Origin: an uncultured Sphingorhabdus sp. | GTDB lineage: Bacteria > Pseudomonadota > Alphaproteobacteria > Sphingomonadales > Sphingomonadaceae | DNA length: 50,918 nucleotides | Reading direction: 5' to 3' | NCBI GenBank assembly: GCA_937873665.1 | Contig: CALMYW010000456.1 | Span: forward strand, 1-50,918 | Shown here: piece by piece, positions 25,224 to 33,945 of the stretch | How the letters are laid out: each line of letters begins with the position of its first letter | Numbering within the stretch: the first letter of the stretch is position 1 | Translations under genes and position numbers: made by a program | The notes under the pieces: model-generated | Database searches by the model: none | The model's input: only the letters and a program-made list of their open reading frames with translations | Told to the model about the DNA's origin: nothing

Positions 25224-26335
25224 CATTCAAATTCGTCCACTCGGCCGATTGGCAGCTCGGTAAGCCGTTTGGCCGTTTCGAGCCGGATGTTCGTGCAGGG
25301 CTCACCGAAGCCCGGTACGACGCCATTGACGCCATCGGTCGCCTGACCGCGGAGCAAGGTGCGCAGCACGTTCTGGTAGCCGGCGATATTTTCGATACCG
25401 AGGGTCCGGAGGATCGCACGATCGTTCAAGCGGTGACCCGGATGAACCGCCATGCGTGTCGGTGGTGGCTCCTGCCGGGCAACCATGACTTTGCCCGCAA
25501 TGGTGGGCTGTGGGACCGCGTGCGGCAAAAAGCGGGCGAGAAGATCGAAATTCTGACCGAGCCCGCACCACGCGAGGTGGAGTCGGGTGTCTGGCTCCTG
25601 CCAGCGCCGTTGATCCACCGGCACAACCTAGACGATCCGACCGAACTATTTGACACAATGGAAACCCCTGGCGCTCGGTTGCGGATAGGGTTGGCGCATG
25701 GCTCGATCCGTGATTTCGGATCGCGCGGTGAAACGAAGAACCAGATTGCACCGGATCGTGCTGCACGCTCCCGCCTGGACTATCTGGCGCTTGGCGATTG
25801 GCACGGCGCGCTCAAGATCGACGCGCGCACCTGGTACTCGGGTACGCCCGAGACAGATCGCTTTCAACGCGACGAACCGGGTCAGGCCTTGGTCGTCGAG
25901 CTTGATAATGGACGCGACCCGCTGGTCACGCCGCTGCGAACCGGTCGTTACCAGTGGCTGGTGCGGGACTGGATCGCCAATGATCAGGTCGCGTTTGGGG
26001 CCGAATGCGATCAGCTGCTCGAGGGGCTCGACGCGCCCAACACCTTGCTACGACTGACGCTTTCCGGGATCACGAGCTTGGGTGATCGCATCGTAATGCT
26101 GTCTCGCCTCGAAAATGACTTGCGTCATCAGCTGAGACATCTCGCGGTACGTGATGACGACCTCGTCGGCCGACCCAGCGAAGAAGACCTGGCCGCCTTG
26201 GCGATCGAAGGCATGTTGGGCGCCGCTGCAGACAAATTGAACGCTCAAACCGAAGCCGGTGGTCGTGACGGTCTGCTGGCGAAGCGCGCGCTCGAGCGTC
26301 TGTTTGTCGAATACAGCCGGGAGGATCAGGCTTGA
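25220..26335 (+). CDS. SbcD/YhaO-like metallophosphoesterase nuclease
   Basis: 371 aa from ATG 25220. The calcineurin-type motifs are in order: HSADWQLG (7-14), LVAGDIFD (52-59), LPGNHD (85-90), LAHG (158-161) and GDWH (192-195). This is the Mre11/SbcD nuclease family; the form resembles the YhaO branch. With the adjoining ATPase it probably makes a two-metal DNA end-processing nuclease. The final residue of SbcD-type motif I differs (DWQLG rather than DWHLG), which removes one metal-ligand candidate. It overlaps the ATPase gene by 4 bp. It is the first gene of the operon. Confidence 0.88.
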   Translation: MTFKFVHSADWQLGKPFGRFEPDVRAGLTEARYDAIDAIGRLTAEQGAQHVLVAGDIFDTEGPEDRTIVQAVTRMNRHACRWWLLPGNHDFARNGGLWDRVRQKAGEKIEILTEPAPREVESGVWLLPAPLIHRHNLDDPTELFDTMETPGARLRIGLAHGSIRDFGSRGETKNQIAPDRAARSRLDYLALGDWHGALKIDARTWYSGTPETDRFQRDEPGQALVVELDNGRDPLVTPLRTGRYQWLVRDWIANDQVAFGAECDQLLEGLDAPNTLLRLTLSGITSLGDRIVMLSRLENDLRHQLRHLAVRDDDLVGRPSEEDLAALAIEGMLGAAADKLNAQTEAGGRDGLLAKRALERLFVEYSREDQA

Positions 26336-28953
26336 CCCTCGTCATCCGTCATATCGCTGTCGATAGCTTTCGAAAGTTTCGGACGCCGTTCGCGCTCGAG
26401 GGCCTGTCCGAGGGCTTGAACATCGTCATCGAGCCCAACGAAACTGGCAAATCAACCCTACTTGGCGCGCTGCGTGCCGCATTTTTCATCCGCCACGGCA
26501 CTCACAATCGTCTGGCTCAATCGTTCGCCCCCTATGGAGAGGCGGTCGGGCCGGAAATTAAGGTGACCTTTGAAGTTGCCGGAGTGCCCTGGGCGATCAA
26601 CAAGCGCTTTCTGCGCAGTCCAACATTCGAGCTGACAGGCCCTAATGGGCGCGCGCAGGGCGACGACGCCGAGACACAGCTCAATGCGCTGCTCGGATCG
26701 GTGCGCGATAACAGCCGCGATTGGGAACCCTCGGCCTATGGTGCCCTGGGCTTGCTTTGGGTGGCACAGGCTGAAGCGCTTTCGGTCTCCGGCCCAGGCC
26801 AGATCGTCCGCGATACGATCGCATCGACCCTTGAAGCCGAGATCGGCTCGATCATGGGCGGCGAGACATATCGCCGCGTTCGCCAGCGGGTCGATGCCCA
26901 ATTTGACCTTTACTGGTCGCCGTCCGGACAGAAAAGGGGACGCCAAAAGGAGGCATCCGACCGCCTTGCTGCAGCCGAGGCCATCTCCCGCGAGGCGGGA
27001 GAACGGCTTGCGACTCTCGAACGCAGCTTTGCCGATCTGGAATCGGCTCAAGCCCGACTGAGGATTATCGAGCGCGAGATCGCTGACGAAACCGACAATC
27101 AGTCCCGTAAAAACCTTGTTGAGACCTTGGAGGTAGCCCGTGCGGCTGCGCAGATCCTCGCAACGCGTCATGCTGAAAACGAGACGGCAATCGCCAAGCT
27201 GTCCGGCCTCAATGACCTCAAAACCCGCCACACCGATGCGGTCGCTGCGCGGGAGACGGCGAGCTCCGCGTTGGCTGAAGCCAAGGATGCTCGGACTCGC
27301 ATCGCCGAGAACCTTATTGCAGCCAGGGCAAAAGTGGCGACTGCGAGAACGGAACTGGCCGAAGCTCGGGCGGAGCGGCAAGCAGCGCGAGCGGCGCTCG
27401 CCGCTGGCGAGGACACGAACCAACGGCACCTCAGGCGCTCTGCAACGTCCGCTGCTCGCGAACGCCACGGTAATCTGCTGGAGCTGGAAGCTCAGTATCG
27501 CGGCGCTGAAGCCGTCTCGCACACCGCGCTCGACGCGAAGGTGCTGGCCGATTTGGAGGAAAACGACCGGGAGCTCGCCCGGGCTCAAGCGGTCGTATCT
27601 GCTGGCGCTACCCGTCTCATCCTATCCGGTGAAACTGCCGGAATCACGATCGATGGCGAACCGATGGTCGCCGGAGAGCGGACGCTCACCAGTGAGGCGC
27701 GCATTGCTTTTGCCAAATCTGAATTGATCGTAAGCCCCCCCGACACCGCGGCAAGCGCCGAGGAAGCTCTGAGATCGGCAATTGCCAACCGGCAGGCGAC
27801 ACTCGACGACCTTGGGATTGCTGATTTGGCGGAGGCCCGCGCGCGCAACGACGCAGCCCGCGATGCTGCTGCCGAACTGCGCACTCTCGAAGCAAGGATC
27901 GAGGCGCTAACCCCCGCGGATGAAGCGATTGCACTGTCTGCCGGCCCAGAGGCGCTAAAACTTTTCGTGACCGAATCCGAACCTGAAGAGGTCGGGGAAG
28001 ACGCCGAAACCCCAGACCTCGCCCTGTTGAAGCAAGAGGTTGAGAAGACCGAAACTAGGCTAGCGCGTGCCGAAGGTGAGGAGGAAGCCGCCATTTCCGC
28101 GCTCGAACGCGCCGAGGCGGAAGATGCGCCGCTGGCACTTGCCCTAGCAGACGCCGAAAGCGACTTGAAAAGCGCCGAGGCTCTCATTCAATCCATAGAG
28201 CAGCGAGACGATTGGGGACTGATTGACGCAAACTTGAAAACAGCACGGGAAGACGCAGCCGGGGCTTCCGTCGCGCTTGAAGCGGCAAAACAAAACGCGG
28301 CGGCCCACGATGTGGCCGCGATCAGCCGCAAGATTGAGATCATCGATGCGCGCGCGCGGACGACTGCCGAAGGTAAGACCAAGCTCGAAACCGAGGTCGC
28401 GCGGCTCGAAGCCACGATTGAAAGTGAGGGCGGCCTTGGCTTGGCAGATCGCGCTGCCGCGGCTCAGGACGAGCTTGCCGCCGCGGGAACTGCGCTTCAA
28501 CGCGTGACCGACGACGCCGATACACTCAAGCTGTTGCGCGACACGCTAGATACCGCGCGGCTTGAAACCTCGGCGAAATTCGTGGGCCCGGTCGCCAGGC
28601 GCGCCAAGCGATATATCGAGCGGTTGCTGCCCGACTGCGAGCTGACGTTTTCAGAAGATTTGACGCTGGAAAGCATCGTCCGCGGCGGGGTTAGCGAGGA
28701 ATGCAGCGACCTGTCTCAAGGGACGCGGGAACAGCTTGCGGTGCTAACCAGGATCGCTTTCGCCGACATGCTGTTAGAGCAGGGCAAGCCGGTGTCACTC
28801 ATTCTCGACGATCCGCTGGTTTATTCAGACGATGCTCGTCTCGACACGATGATCGAAATCCTGACCGAAGCCGCAACCCGAATGCAGGTGATCCTCCTGA
28901 CCTGCCGCGACCGGGCTTTCCGCCATGTTGCTGCCAATCGGATAGCGCTGTGA
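26332..28953 (+). CDS. SbcC/YhaN-like SMC-type ATPase, hookless
   Basis: 873 aa from a TTG start overlapping the nuclease stop (TTGA), with GGAGG-type sequence just upstream. ABC/Rad50 Walker A is IEPNETGKST (33-42). Long Ala/Glu-rich coiled coils run from about 190 to 770. The signature-like LSQGTREQLAVL is near 793-804 and Walker B VSLILDDPLV at 821-830. No CxxC zinc hook is present in the coiled coil, and the protein is shorter than E. coli SbcC (1048 aa), as in the YhaN branch. It should power and gate the nuclease encoded upstream. Confidence 0.85.
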   Translation: MTLVIRHIAVDSFRKFRTPFALEGLSEGLNIVIEPNETGKSTLLGALRAAFFIRHGTHNRLAQSFAPYGEAVGPEIKVTFEVAGVPWAINKRFLRSPTFELTGPNGRAQGDDAETQLNALLGSVRDNSRDWEPSAYGALGLLWVAQAEALSVSGPGQIVRDTIASTLEAEIGSIMGGETYRRVRQRVDAQFDLYWSPSGQKRGRQKEASDRLAAAEAISREAGERLATLERSFADLESAQARLRIIEREIADETDNQSRKNLVETLEVARAAAQILATRHAENETAIAKLSGLNDLKTRHTDAVAARETASSALAEAKDARTRIAENLIAARAKVATARTELAEARAERQAARAALAAGEDTNQRHLRRSATSAARERHGNLLELEAQYRGAEAVSHTALDAKVLADLEENDRELARAQAVVSAGATRLILSGETAGITIDGEPMVAGERTLTSEARIAFAKSELIVSPPDTAASAEEALRSAIANRQATLDDLGIADLAEARARNDAARDAAAELRTLEARIEALTPADEAIALSAGPEALKLFVTESEPEEVGEDAETPDLALLKQEVEKTETRLARAEGEEEAAISALERAEAEDAPLALALADAESDLKSAEALIQSIEQRDDWGLIDANLKTAREDAAGASVALEAAKQNAAAHDVAAISRKIEIIDARARTTAEGKTKLETEVARLEATIESEGGLGLADRAAAAQDELAAAGTALQRVTDDADTLKLLRDTLDTARLETSAKFVGPVARRAKRYIERLLPDCELTFSEDLTLESIVRGGVSEECSDLSQGTREQLAVLTRIAFADMLLEQGKPVSLILDDPLVYSDDARLDTMIEILTEAATRMQVILLTCRDRAFRHVAANRIAL

Positions 28954-29011
28954 GCAGTCGCCTGTTGCTTGACCACTGACTTTGCCGAGAAAAAAGGAAC
29001 GATAATCACCC

Positions 29012-30061
29012 ATGTCGACGCCAACGCCTACCGAAGATGTGCTCAAATTCGCGCAGGAGACGCTTGCGCTGGCGCCTGTCATCATTCTCGGCAGTGGCGC
29101 TTCGGCCGCGCACGGCATTCCGGGCATGTGGCCGCTCGCAGATCACCTCAATTCGCTCCCCGGGGTCACCGCCCCTGACGCTGAAGAAGCAGCGCAATGG
29201 GCTGAATTTCGCGCGAGACTCGCCGGCGGGATTGATCTCGAATCCGCCCTCGGCGCCGTTCGATTGAGCGAACGACAAACGGCCTATGTTGCGTCGGGAA
29301 CCAGATCCTTTCTCCTCCCTCACGATGAAGCCGTCTTCAAACAGGTCCTCACCGATCGCCACTGTTTGCCGCTTGAGCGCCTGTATCGGCATCTCTTCAC
29401 CAGCACGCAGCGCGTTGTCGATGTGGTCACGCCTAACTATGATCGTATCGCCGAATATGCGGCCGATGCCGCCGGCTATGCGCACTTCTGCGGGTTCAGT
29501 TCCGGTTACCTCCAAATGCGGCTCACGGGCCAAGCCCCCCGTCCATCGCAAAGCGCAGAAAGCCCACGAACCGTATGTGTCTGGAAAGTCCACGGCTCAC
29601 TCGATTGGTTCGAAGGCGGTAATCAAATCATCGGAGTCCGCGCAATCCGCGAAACCCCCGATGGCTTCACGCCGCTAATGATCACCCCGGGCATCGACAA
29701 ATACAGGCTCGCACATCTGGAGCCCTTCCGCACCATCTTCACCTGTTCGGACACAGCACTCGAACGCGCGCGGGCTTACCTGTGCATTGGCTACGGTTTC
29801 AACGATCAACATCTTCAAACCAAGATGGTCGAGCGATGTGATCAGGACTCAATCCCAATCGTCGTCATCACCAAGACGTTGTCCGATCCCGCGAAGCAGT
29901 TTTTGGGGGGTGGGCGCTGCCGCAAGTATCTGGCGCTCGAGGAAAGCGCTGGCGGGACGCGAGCATACAGTAACACACATCCCGCCGGCATCGAACTTCC
30001 CGGGCCCGCGGTGTGGGCCCTGTCCTCTTTTCTCGATTTCACCCTTGGAGCAACTGCGTGA
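29012..30061 (+). CDS. SIR2-family NADase-type defence protein
   Basis: 349 aa, 58 bp after the ATPase gene. SIR2 motifs: ILGSGASAAHGIP (25-37), TPNYDRIAEYA (140-150), KVHGSLDW (192-199, H194) and CIGYGFNDQHLQ (258-269). In SIR2-HerA anti-phage systems the SIR2 subunit hydrolyses NAD after assembly with HerA. AAGGAAC is upstream. The stop overlaps the herA-like GTG start (GTGA), so the two subunits are translationally coupled, which supports a complex. Confidence 0.9.
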   Translation: MSTPTPTEDVLKFAQETLALAPVIILGSGASAAHGIPGMWPLADHLNSLPGVTAPDAEEAAQWAEFRARLAGGIDLESALGAVRLSERQTAYVASGTRSFLLPHDEAVFKQVLTDRHCLPLERLYRHLFTSTQRVVDVVTPNYDRIAEYAADAAGYAHFCGFSSGYLQMRLTGQAPRPSQSAESPRTVCVWKVHGSLDWFEGGNQIIGVRAIRETPDGFTPLMITPGIDKYRLAHLEPFRTIFTCSDTALERARAYLCIGYGFNDQHLQTKMVERCDQDSIPIVVITKTLSDPAKQFLGGGRCRKYLALEESAGGTRAYSNTHPAGIELPGPAVWALSSFLDFTLGATA

Positions 30062-31803
30062 CCATACTGAATTATCAAGACTCCGAGGCACTCGGCCACG
30101 TCCAGTCGGTCGATACAGCGACCGTCATCGTTCGTGTCGATGACACCGAAGCGTTGCGCACCCTGCAGGTCAATCGTCTGGTTGCCCTTCAAAGCAGCCG
30201 CGCGGGCCAGCATCTGATCGGTATCATCCAGAAAATCACCCGCACAGCCGTTGAGGAGCGCGCTGGCTCGGCCGATATTGAGCGACTGGATCAGGCGTTT
30301 CCCGAGGTCAATCTATGCCGGATCACGCTCATAGGGACGCTCCTCACCCGCGCTGGCTCCCAATCAAATGTCTTCCGCCGCACGCTCGAGACGGTGCCTG
30401 AGATCGAAGCTAACTGTTTCGCGCTCGAAGGCGAGAAGCTGACGCGCTTCATGGAAGTGATTTCAGCGGTCAGCGCCGATGGGCAGCGGCTGTCGCTTGG
30501 ACATTACAGTCTCGATACCGCTGCCGAAGCGTTCCTCAACGGTAACAAGCTGTTCCAACGCCACGCGCTGGTTGTTGGGAGCACCGGCTCTGGCAAATCG
30601 TGGACGACCGCGCGTCTGCTTGAACAGGTCGCTGAACTTAAGAGCGCGAATGCCATCGTGTTCGACATGCACGGCGAATATGGTTCGATGACCGGTGACG
30701 GATTCGAGCATCTGCGCATTGCGGGCCCCGCCGACATCGATGCGGCCAAGGGCCTTGGCGATGGAGTCCTTCATCTGCCGTACTGGCTCCTGACCTACGA
30801 AGCGCTGGTTTCGATGTTCGTGGACCGCTCCGACACCAACGCACCCAACCAGGCCATGTTGATGTCACGGTCGATCAATGAAGCCAAACGCGAGTTCCTG
30901 ATCGCTGGTGGACACCACGAGGTGCTGGCGAATTTCACGATCGATAGCCCGGTGCCTTTTCCGCTTCGAGATGTGCTCGAGAAGCTCTCAGCCCTGAACA
31001 CCGAGATGGTGGCTGGCTCGCGCGCCGGGTCCGAAAAGCAAGGCGACTTCTTCGGCAAACTCAGCCGCTTGATCCAGAGGCTCGAGGCCAAGGCCACCGA
31101 CAGGCGCCTTGGATTCCTGTTCCCCGCCCAGGCGGATGCGATGGAATACGCATTCCTCGACAAACTGGTCGGAAAACTCTTGGCCGGAAGCGCGGCAAAA
31201 AGCGGTCTTGGCGGCGTCAAAATCATCGACTTTTCGGAGGTTCCTTCGGACGTCCTGCCGTTGATCGTTGGCCTGGTCGCCCGCCTCGCTTTCTCGGTAC
31301 AACAATGGCTGCCGAGCGGCAACCGACATCCTGTCGCGTTGTTCTGCGATGAGGCGCACCTTTACATCCCGCAGGACGTGTCCTCGAGCGCCGCCGAGAA
31401 CGCCATCGCGGTCTTCGAGCGGGTTGCAAAGGAAGGACGTAAGTACGGTGTCGGCCTCGTGGTGATCAGCCAGCGACCATCGGAGGTCAATCGCACGGTT
31501 GTCAGCCAATGCAGCAATCTGGTTGCCATGCGCCTGACTAATGGCGATGATCAGTCGGTCGTGCGCCGCCTGCTGCCGGACAGTCTCGGAGGATTTTCCG
31601 ACCTTCTTCCTGTTCTCGACACTGGCGAAGCCTTGGTGGTGGGGGACGCGATTCTGCTTCCGACCCGGATACGCGTCTCGATGCCGCGCAATGAGCCGCT
31701 CAGTGGCACCATTGATTTCTGGGACAAATGGTCCGACGAAACGAGCTCAAGTGATCTCAACAAAGCTGTCGAAGGTTGGCGTAGGCAGTCTCTTCAGCGC
31801 TAG
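30058..31803 (+). CDS. HerA-type hexameric ATPase
   Basis: 581 aa from a GTG overlapping the SIR2 stop; TTGGAG lies upstream. An N-terminal HAS-barrel-like region (about 1-95) precedes the FtsK/HerA motor with Walker A GSTGSGKS (174-181), VFDMHGEYG (201-209) and Walker B ALFCDEAHLYIP (427-438). A later KYGVGLVVISQRPSEVN segment is typical of HerA. Archaeal HerA partners NurA nuclease and Mre11-Rad50; bacterial HerA pairs with SIR2 or DUF4297 effectors in defence. Here both partner types are encoded in the same operon. It is the last gene of the operon. Confidence 0.92.
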   Translation: MTILNYQDSEALGHVQSVDTATVIVRVDDTEALRTLQVNRLVALQSSRAGQHLIGIIQKITRTAVEERAGSADIERLDQAFPEVNLCRITLIGTLLTRAGSQSNVFRRTLETVPEIEANCFALEGEKLTRFMEVISAVSADGQRLSLGHYSLDTAAEAFLNGNKLFQRHALVVGSTGSGKSWTTARLLEQVAELKSANAIVFDMHGEYGSMTGDGFEHLRIAGPADIDAAKGLGDGVLHLPYWLLTYEALVSMFVDRSDTNAPNQAMLMSRSINEAKREFLIAGGHHEVLANFTIDSPVPFPLRDVLEKLSALNTEMVAGSRAGSEKQGDFFGKLSRLIQRLEAKATDRRLGFLFPAQADAMEYAFLDKLVGKLLAGSAAKSGLGGVKIIDFSEVPSDVLPLIVGLVARLAFSVQQWLPSGNRHPVALFCDEAHLYIPQDVSSSAAENAIAVFERVAKEGRKYGVGLVVISQRPSEVNRTVVSQCSNLVAMRLTNGDDQSVVRRLLPDSLGGFSDLLPVLDTGEALVVGDAILLPTRIRVSMPRNEPLSGTIDFWDKWSDETSSSDLNKAVEGWRRQSLQR

Positions 31804-32113
31804 CGGCGGCTATGTTATGGTGAAGTGGGATGTCTGGCTTCGATAGATGGAACGGCAAAGCCGACATTGTTTTAATGACCGAAGTTGGGCCGAAGCTGAC
31901 ATTCAAGATGTCGGCTGCGAATGTCGGCTTACGATGCCCATTTCCGCCGATGGTTTCACCTTATGGGTTATTCAATACCTGCCATTCGAATAGGTCAGTC
32001 ACGACTAGCTTCCGATAAGAGCAATCATCGAATTTAATCCGAATTAGATGCCGGAGCCGATGTTGCGGTCGCAAAGAGGTCGCTTGACCGTCGGACTGCC
32101 TGGTGATAACCAA
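31804..32113. other. Intergenic region with short repeats
   Basis: About 310 bp with no credible gene. AGC(C/T)GACAT occurs twice in forward orientation (31858-31866, 31894-31902) and ATGTCGGCT twice inverted (31908-31916, 31921-31929), so it can fold. It separates the defence operon from the arsR-type operon. Confidence 0.45.
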
Positions 32114-32458
32114 ATGGTTATGAGAATTGAATCGTCACCTGACCTCGATGCCGTATTCGCAGCTCTAGCCGATCCCACGCGCCGCGCGATACTCGGTCGG
32201 CTTGCCGCTGGCGATGCCAGGGTGGGCGATCTTGCGGCTCCCTTTTCAATCAGCCAGCCCGCGATCTCGAAACATGTGCGCGTCCTCGAACGAGCAGGAC
32301 TTGTTTCCCGAGGAGCCGCCAGGCTTGAACCAATGCGCATAAAGACCGAGCCATTGGCCAAAGCCACAAAATGGCTTGCCGCGTTCAGGGATCATTGGAC
32401 CGGCAGTCTCGGCCAACTGGACCGGCTCTTGACCGAACTGAAATCACTGGAGGAATAG
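32114..32458 (+). CDS. ArsR-family transcriptional regulator
   Basis: 114 aa from ATG 32114; the ORF opens earlier but without a better start. It has the winged helix PDLDAVFAALADPTRRAILGRLAAGDARVGDLAAPFSISQPAISKHVRVLERAGLVSR. No metal-binding cysteines, so this is the non-metal subgroup often paired with an AHSA1/SRPBCC gene, which begins 3 bp downstream. It probably autoregulates this short operon. Confidence 0.88.
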   Translation: MVMRIESSPDLDAVFAALADPTRRAILGRLAAGDARVGDLAAPFSISQPAISKHVRVLERAGLVSRGAARLEPMRIKTEPLAKATKWLAAFRDHWTGSLGQLDRLLTELKSLEE

Positions 32459-32461
32459 CAA

Positions 32462-32962
32462 ATGGCTTCGAAGCTCCCCACTTTTACCCTCGAACAGGAG
32501 TTCGCCGCGCCGTGCGAACTGGTCTGGAGAACGCTGACCGAGCCGGACTTGTTTTGTCGCTGGTATGGCCCGCACACTGAAACCGTGGCCCACGCGTTCG
32601 ACGTCCGGGTCGGCGGAGCTGCACTCATCGAGATGCGCATGAAGAACGGCTCCGGCTATCAGCGCATGGATTATGTTGAAGTCGAACCGACTGAGCGTAT
32701 CGCCTGGCACAATTCCACGACCGATCGCGACTGGGACATAGCCGCTAACCCTGGCATGCCGGATTGGCCAAAAACGCTTTTGACGATCATCTCGCTTGAG
32801 CCCATCTCCGGGGGCACCCGCCTCAAGCTCGAATGGGCCCCGCACAATGCAAGCGAGGAGGAGCTTGCCTTCTTTGCTGGCGCTCTCGAAGGGCTGGACC
32901 GTGGTTGGGGTGCGGGCATAGTGGTGCTTGAAGAGATTTTGGCGTCGTTGAAGGCGGGTTGA
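32462..32962 (+). CDS. SRPBCC (AHSA1-type) protein
   Basis: 166 aa. Pattern EFAAPCELVWRTLTEPDLFCRWYGP, then GGAALIEMRMKNG, VEPTERIAWHN and a closing helix LDRGWGAGIVVLEEILASL, typical of the AHSA1/START-like hydrophobic-pocket fold. Ligand unknown. It is cotranscribed with the ArsR gene; such pairs are common outside defence contexts. Confidence 0.85.
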   Translation: MASKLPTFTLEQEFAAPCELVWRTLTEPDLFCRWYGPHTETVAHAFDVRVGGAALIEMRMKNGSGYQRMDYVEVEPTERIAWHNSTTDRDWDIAANPGMPDWPKTLLTIISLEPISGGTRLKLEWAPHNASEEELAFFAGALEGLDRGWGAGIVVLEEILASLKAG

Positions 32963-32965
32963 ATC

Positions 32966-33247
32966 TTGGCATTCGATCCTGAATTGACCGAGTGTTTCCG
33001 CAGCGCGCTGGCAGACCATGAAGGCATCTCCGAGATACGGATGATTGGCGCCGCCGACAAAGCCAAGGATGGCACACGTCGTTTCATGTTTCGTGTGGGC
33101 AAGGCCAATGCGGTCGTTGCTGCGAAGCTTGGAGCAACGGCTCCGCTGCAACTGGGTGACCGGATCATGCCGGGATTCTACTTTGTCGATGCCGAACTGT
33201 GCGATCGGCAAAACTTTGCGGCTTGGGTCGACCTAGCTGTTTCGTAA
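32966..33247 (+). CDS. TfoX N-terminal domain-like protein, C-terminus cut by insertion
   Basis: 93 aa from a TTG start, 3 bp after the SRPBCC gene. It starts FDPELTECFRSALADHEGISEIRMIGA and continues FMFRVGKANAVVAAKL and MPGFYFVDAEL, resembling a short TfoX_N protein. Its TAA stop comes from the first bases of the IS66-type element inserted at 33244. Rejoining the reading frame across the 8-bp target duplication restores eight more codons (NANSLPPK, then TGA at 36618-36620). The lost tail is short, so function may persist. Confidence 0.75.
   Translation: MAFDPELTECFRSALADHEGISEIRMIGAADKAKDGTRRFMFRVGKANAVVAAKLGATAPLQLGDRIMPGFYFVDAELCDRQNFAAWVDLAVS
33236..33243. repeat. 8-bp target duplication, left copy
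   Basis: GCTGTTTC, repeated exactly at 36585-36592 on the far side of the element. Eight bp is the usual IS66-family target duplication. Confidence 0.88.
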
Positions 33248-33330
33248 GCGTCCGGTCAGCGGGCGCAGATTGCTCATGCTCTGCCTTCTCGCGGAGCCTC
33301 AACTATATTTGGGCACCTCCATCAACCTTC

Positions 33331-33411
33331 ATTGCGTGGAGCCGAAGGCGACATGGCAATCCGGAAACAGGCAGAACTCCAACGTTTTTCGGATTGCCAC
33401 GCTGCGCTCGC
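33331..33411. repeat. REP-like palindromic element
   Basis: Perfect 10-bp arms TGGCAATCCG (33354-33363) and CGGATTGCCA (33390-33399), with outer flanks that also pair partly (TTGCGTGG..., ...GCTCGCAA). It resembles the TTGCGAGCG...GCAATCC intergenic repeats often seen in sphingomonads. Confidence 0.55.
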
Positions 33412-33504
33412 AAGGGCAGCCAAGGGGTTAATGGAGGTGCCCATTTTCCTGACACAATGAATGGGTCACGAATCCACCAGAGGTTACACAATCTAACGGC
33501 ATTG

Positions 33505-33945
33505 TTAGCCAACTAGGAAAATTTGTTCGGCCGTACATCCACTCAGATCAAGCCCTGCGGGTGCTGGCCCACTTTGAGGCATTGCCCCGCCACCAAGTTC
33601 GATTAGGTCACCTAACTGATAGGCCCGCCCTCCGAAACTAATCCTGGCCCCTTCGTTCGAAATGCTAGATTGAGGAAAAACTGGTAGCACTATCCGCCCA
33701 TCCGTCTTTAGAACTAGGCATCCATTCTGCTCGATCAGTATTCCCTTCAACAACGCCAACATGGACGGACCTTCCGGCGTGTAGGTAGCAATGCGAAGCA
33801 TCATGGCGGATGACGGTGAAGGTTCTTCTTGGCGTACCGGCAAGGGATTGTTCGCTTTGTTAGCAGCCGTGCTCGATTGGGTCTCGTCGGCCACAGAGCA
33901 TCCGGATACCAGCGCCGCCAGCAGAAGGGAGAGGCTACGGAACAA
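33505..33945 (-). CDS. Small lipoprotein, 146 aa
   Basis: The N-terminus MFRSLSLLLAALVSGCSVADE has a lipobox (LVSGC) with the modified Cys at residue 16. The mature part is a beta-rich domain with a second Cys pair (CLVL, SGCTAEQ). Its start overlaps the protease stop by 11 bp, so the two are coupled. It might be an inhibitor, chaperone or anchor for the protease; that is inference. Confidence 0.7.
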   Translation of the reverse strand: MFRSLSLLLAALVSGCSVADETQSSTAANKANNPLPVRQEEPSPSSAMMLRIATYTPEGPSMLALLKGILIEQNGCLVLKTDGRIVLPVFPQSSISNEGARISFGGRAYQLGDLIELGGGAMPQSGPAPAGLDLSGCTAEQIFLVG

